A stretch of DNA of 64,000 nt. Origin: Marinobacter sp. LA51 (GTDB lineage Bacteria; Pseudomonadota; Gammaproteobacteria; Pseudomonadales; Oleiphilaceae). Location: positions 372,001 to 436,000 of the forward strand of contig NZ_AP028070.1 in assembly GCF_030297175.1 (NCBI RefSeq). The letters run 5' to 3'. Shown piece by piece: positions 63,822-64,000 of this stretch. Under the pieces are notes generated by a model. That model searched no databases. It was not told the DNA's origin and saw only the letters and a list, made by a program, of their open reading frames with translations. Both the position numbers and the translations under genes were made by a program. The stretch's first letter is position 1. Each line of letters starts with the position of its first letter.

Positions 63822-64000
63822 AACTGGCCCGAACCCTGCGACTGGATGTATCCGATGACAAAGTGTTTGAAAACCCGGCCCCAAGTGGTGAATGGGCGAT
63901 TTCGGGCGGCTTTGAATTCTCCAACTGGACGGAAGCCAATCTGACCGGCAAGGCACGCCAGGCTTTCAGCAACGGTTGGTACAGTATCGAATCGGGCGGG
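63818..64000 (+). CDS. DUF6505-like protein, N-terminal part (cut by window end)
   Basis: The frame begins MKLARTLRLDVSDDKVF and continues GEWAISGGFEFSNWTEANLTGKARQAFSNGW to the end of the window. I associate this N-terminus with DUF6505, a small family encoded with the fdh accessory genes, with moderate confidence. The ATG overlaps the stop of the preceding gene by 4 bases, so it belongs to the same rightward operon. Confidence 0.6.
   Translation, partial: MKLARTLRLDVSDDKVFENPAPSGEWAISGGFEFSNWTEANLTGKARQAFSNGWYSIESGG

Overview
This window looks like a chromosomal segment of a marine, moderately halophilic gammaproteobacterium, most likely Marinobacter or a close relative. That assignment is inference. 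It rests on the moderately high GC content, the combination of a cat/ben pathway, several TRAP transporters and an ectoine-type TRAP operon, the formate dehydrogenase accessory cluster, and protein sequences recalled from that group. No tRNA, rRNA, CRISPR array or intact insertion sequence was seen.

Layout. (1) 1-7832: benzoate and catechol catabolism. Partial catB, then catC, catA, benA, benB, benC, benD and the MFS carrier benK run in one direction with short or overlapping junctions. A rho-independent terminator follows benK, and the second benzoate carrier benE comes after it. Together they import benzoate, convert it through the cis-diol to catechol, and open the ring into the beta-ketoadipate route. 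(2) 7878-18801: housekeeping and accessory genes, including hotdog thioesterases, a DJ-1/PfpI protein, a periplasmic binding protein overlapping an RNase J-like nuclease, an HD-GYP phosphodiesterase, TauE/SafE and YchJ proteins, a LysR regulator opposite a cation-efflux protein, and a SixA-CHAD fusion whose stop overlaps a truncated DCC1-like ORF. (3) 18841-21918: a chemoreceptor with a sigma-28-like promoter, convergent with an HPt-REC-REC protein. (4) 22083-29507: an orphan TRAP binding protein, a potABCD polyamine ABC operon and a diguanylate cyclase.

(5) 29541-34630: a leftward operon whose binding protein closely resembles TeaA of Halomonas elongata (ectoine uptake). It is followed by TeaB- and TeaC-type permeases, a TeaD-like universal stress protein and an AGCS symporter. 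A sigma-54-like promoter precedes it and an intercistronic hairpin follows teaA. (6) 34699-42647: mixed genes, including a small alpha/beta hydrolase, a luciferase-like oxidoreductase, an Nmad3-type protein, an enoyl-CoA hydratase, an MscS channel, a free-standing OvoA-type methyltransferase, a nitroreductase and a second diguanylate cyclase. (7) 42648-51798: katG with an upstream palindrome, an MFS/LysR pair, a thioesterase and iron-dependent alcohol dehydrogenase, a LysR/DoxX divergon and a LigB-type dioxygenase. (8) 51940-52741: an ArsC-ArsR fusion.

(9) 52765-64000: a formate dehydrogenase locus. Leftward genes encode DUF3305, DUF3306, a TorD-type chaperone, a TAT-signal protein, the alpha, beta and gamma subunits, an unannotated 46-residue membrane protein and a TusA-like protein. 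Rightward genes encode a polyferredoxin-like Fe-S protein, an Mrp/ApbC ATPase, a biotin/lipoate-ligase-like protein and a partial DUF6505-like protein. The divergent set looks like a self-contained enzyme plus maturation module.

The strongest candidates for new biology are the accessory genes of the formate dehydrogenase divergon (including the 46-residue protein), the single-gene ArsC-ArsR switch, the SixA-CHAD/truncated-DCC1 pair, and the isolated Nmad3 and OvoA-type methyltransferase genes. I did not see a clear multi-gene defence system or mobile island.
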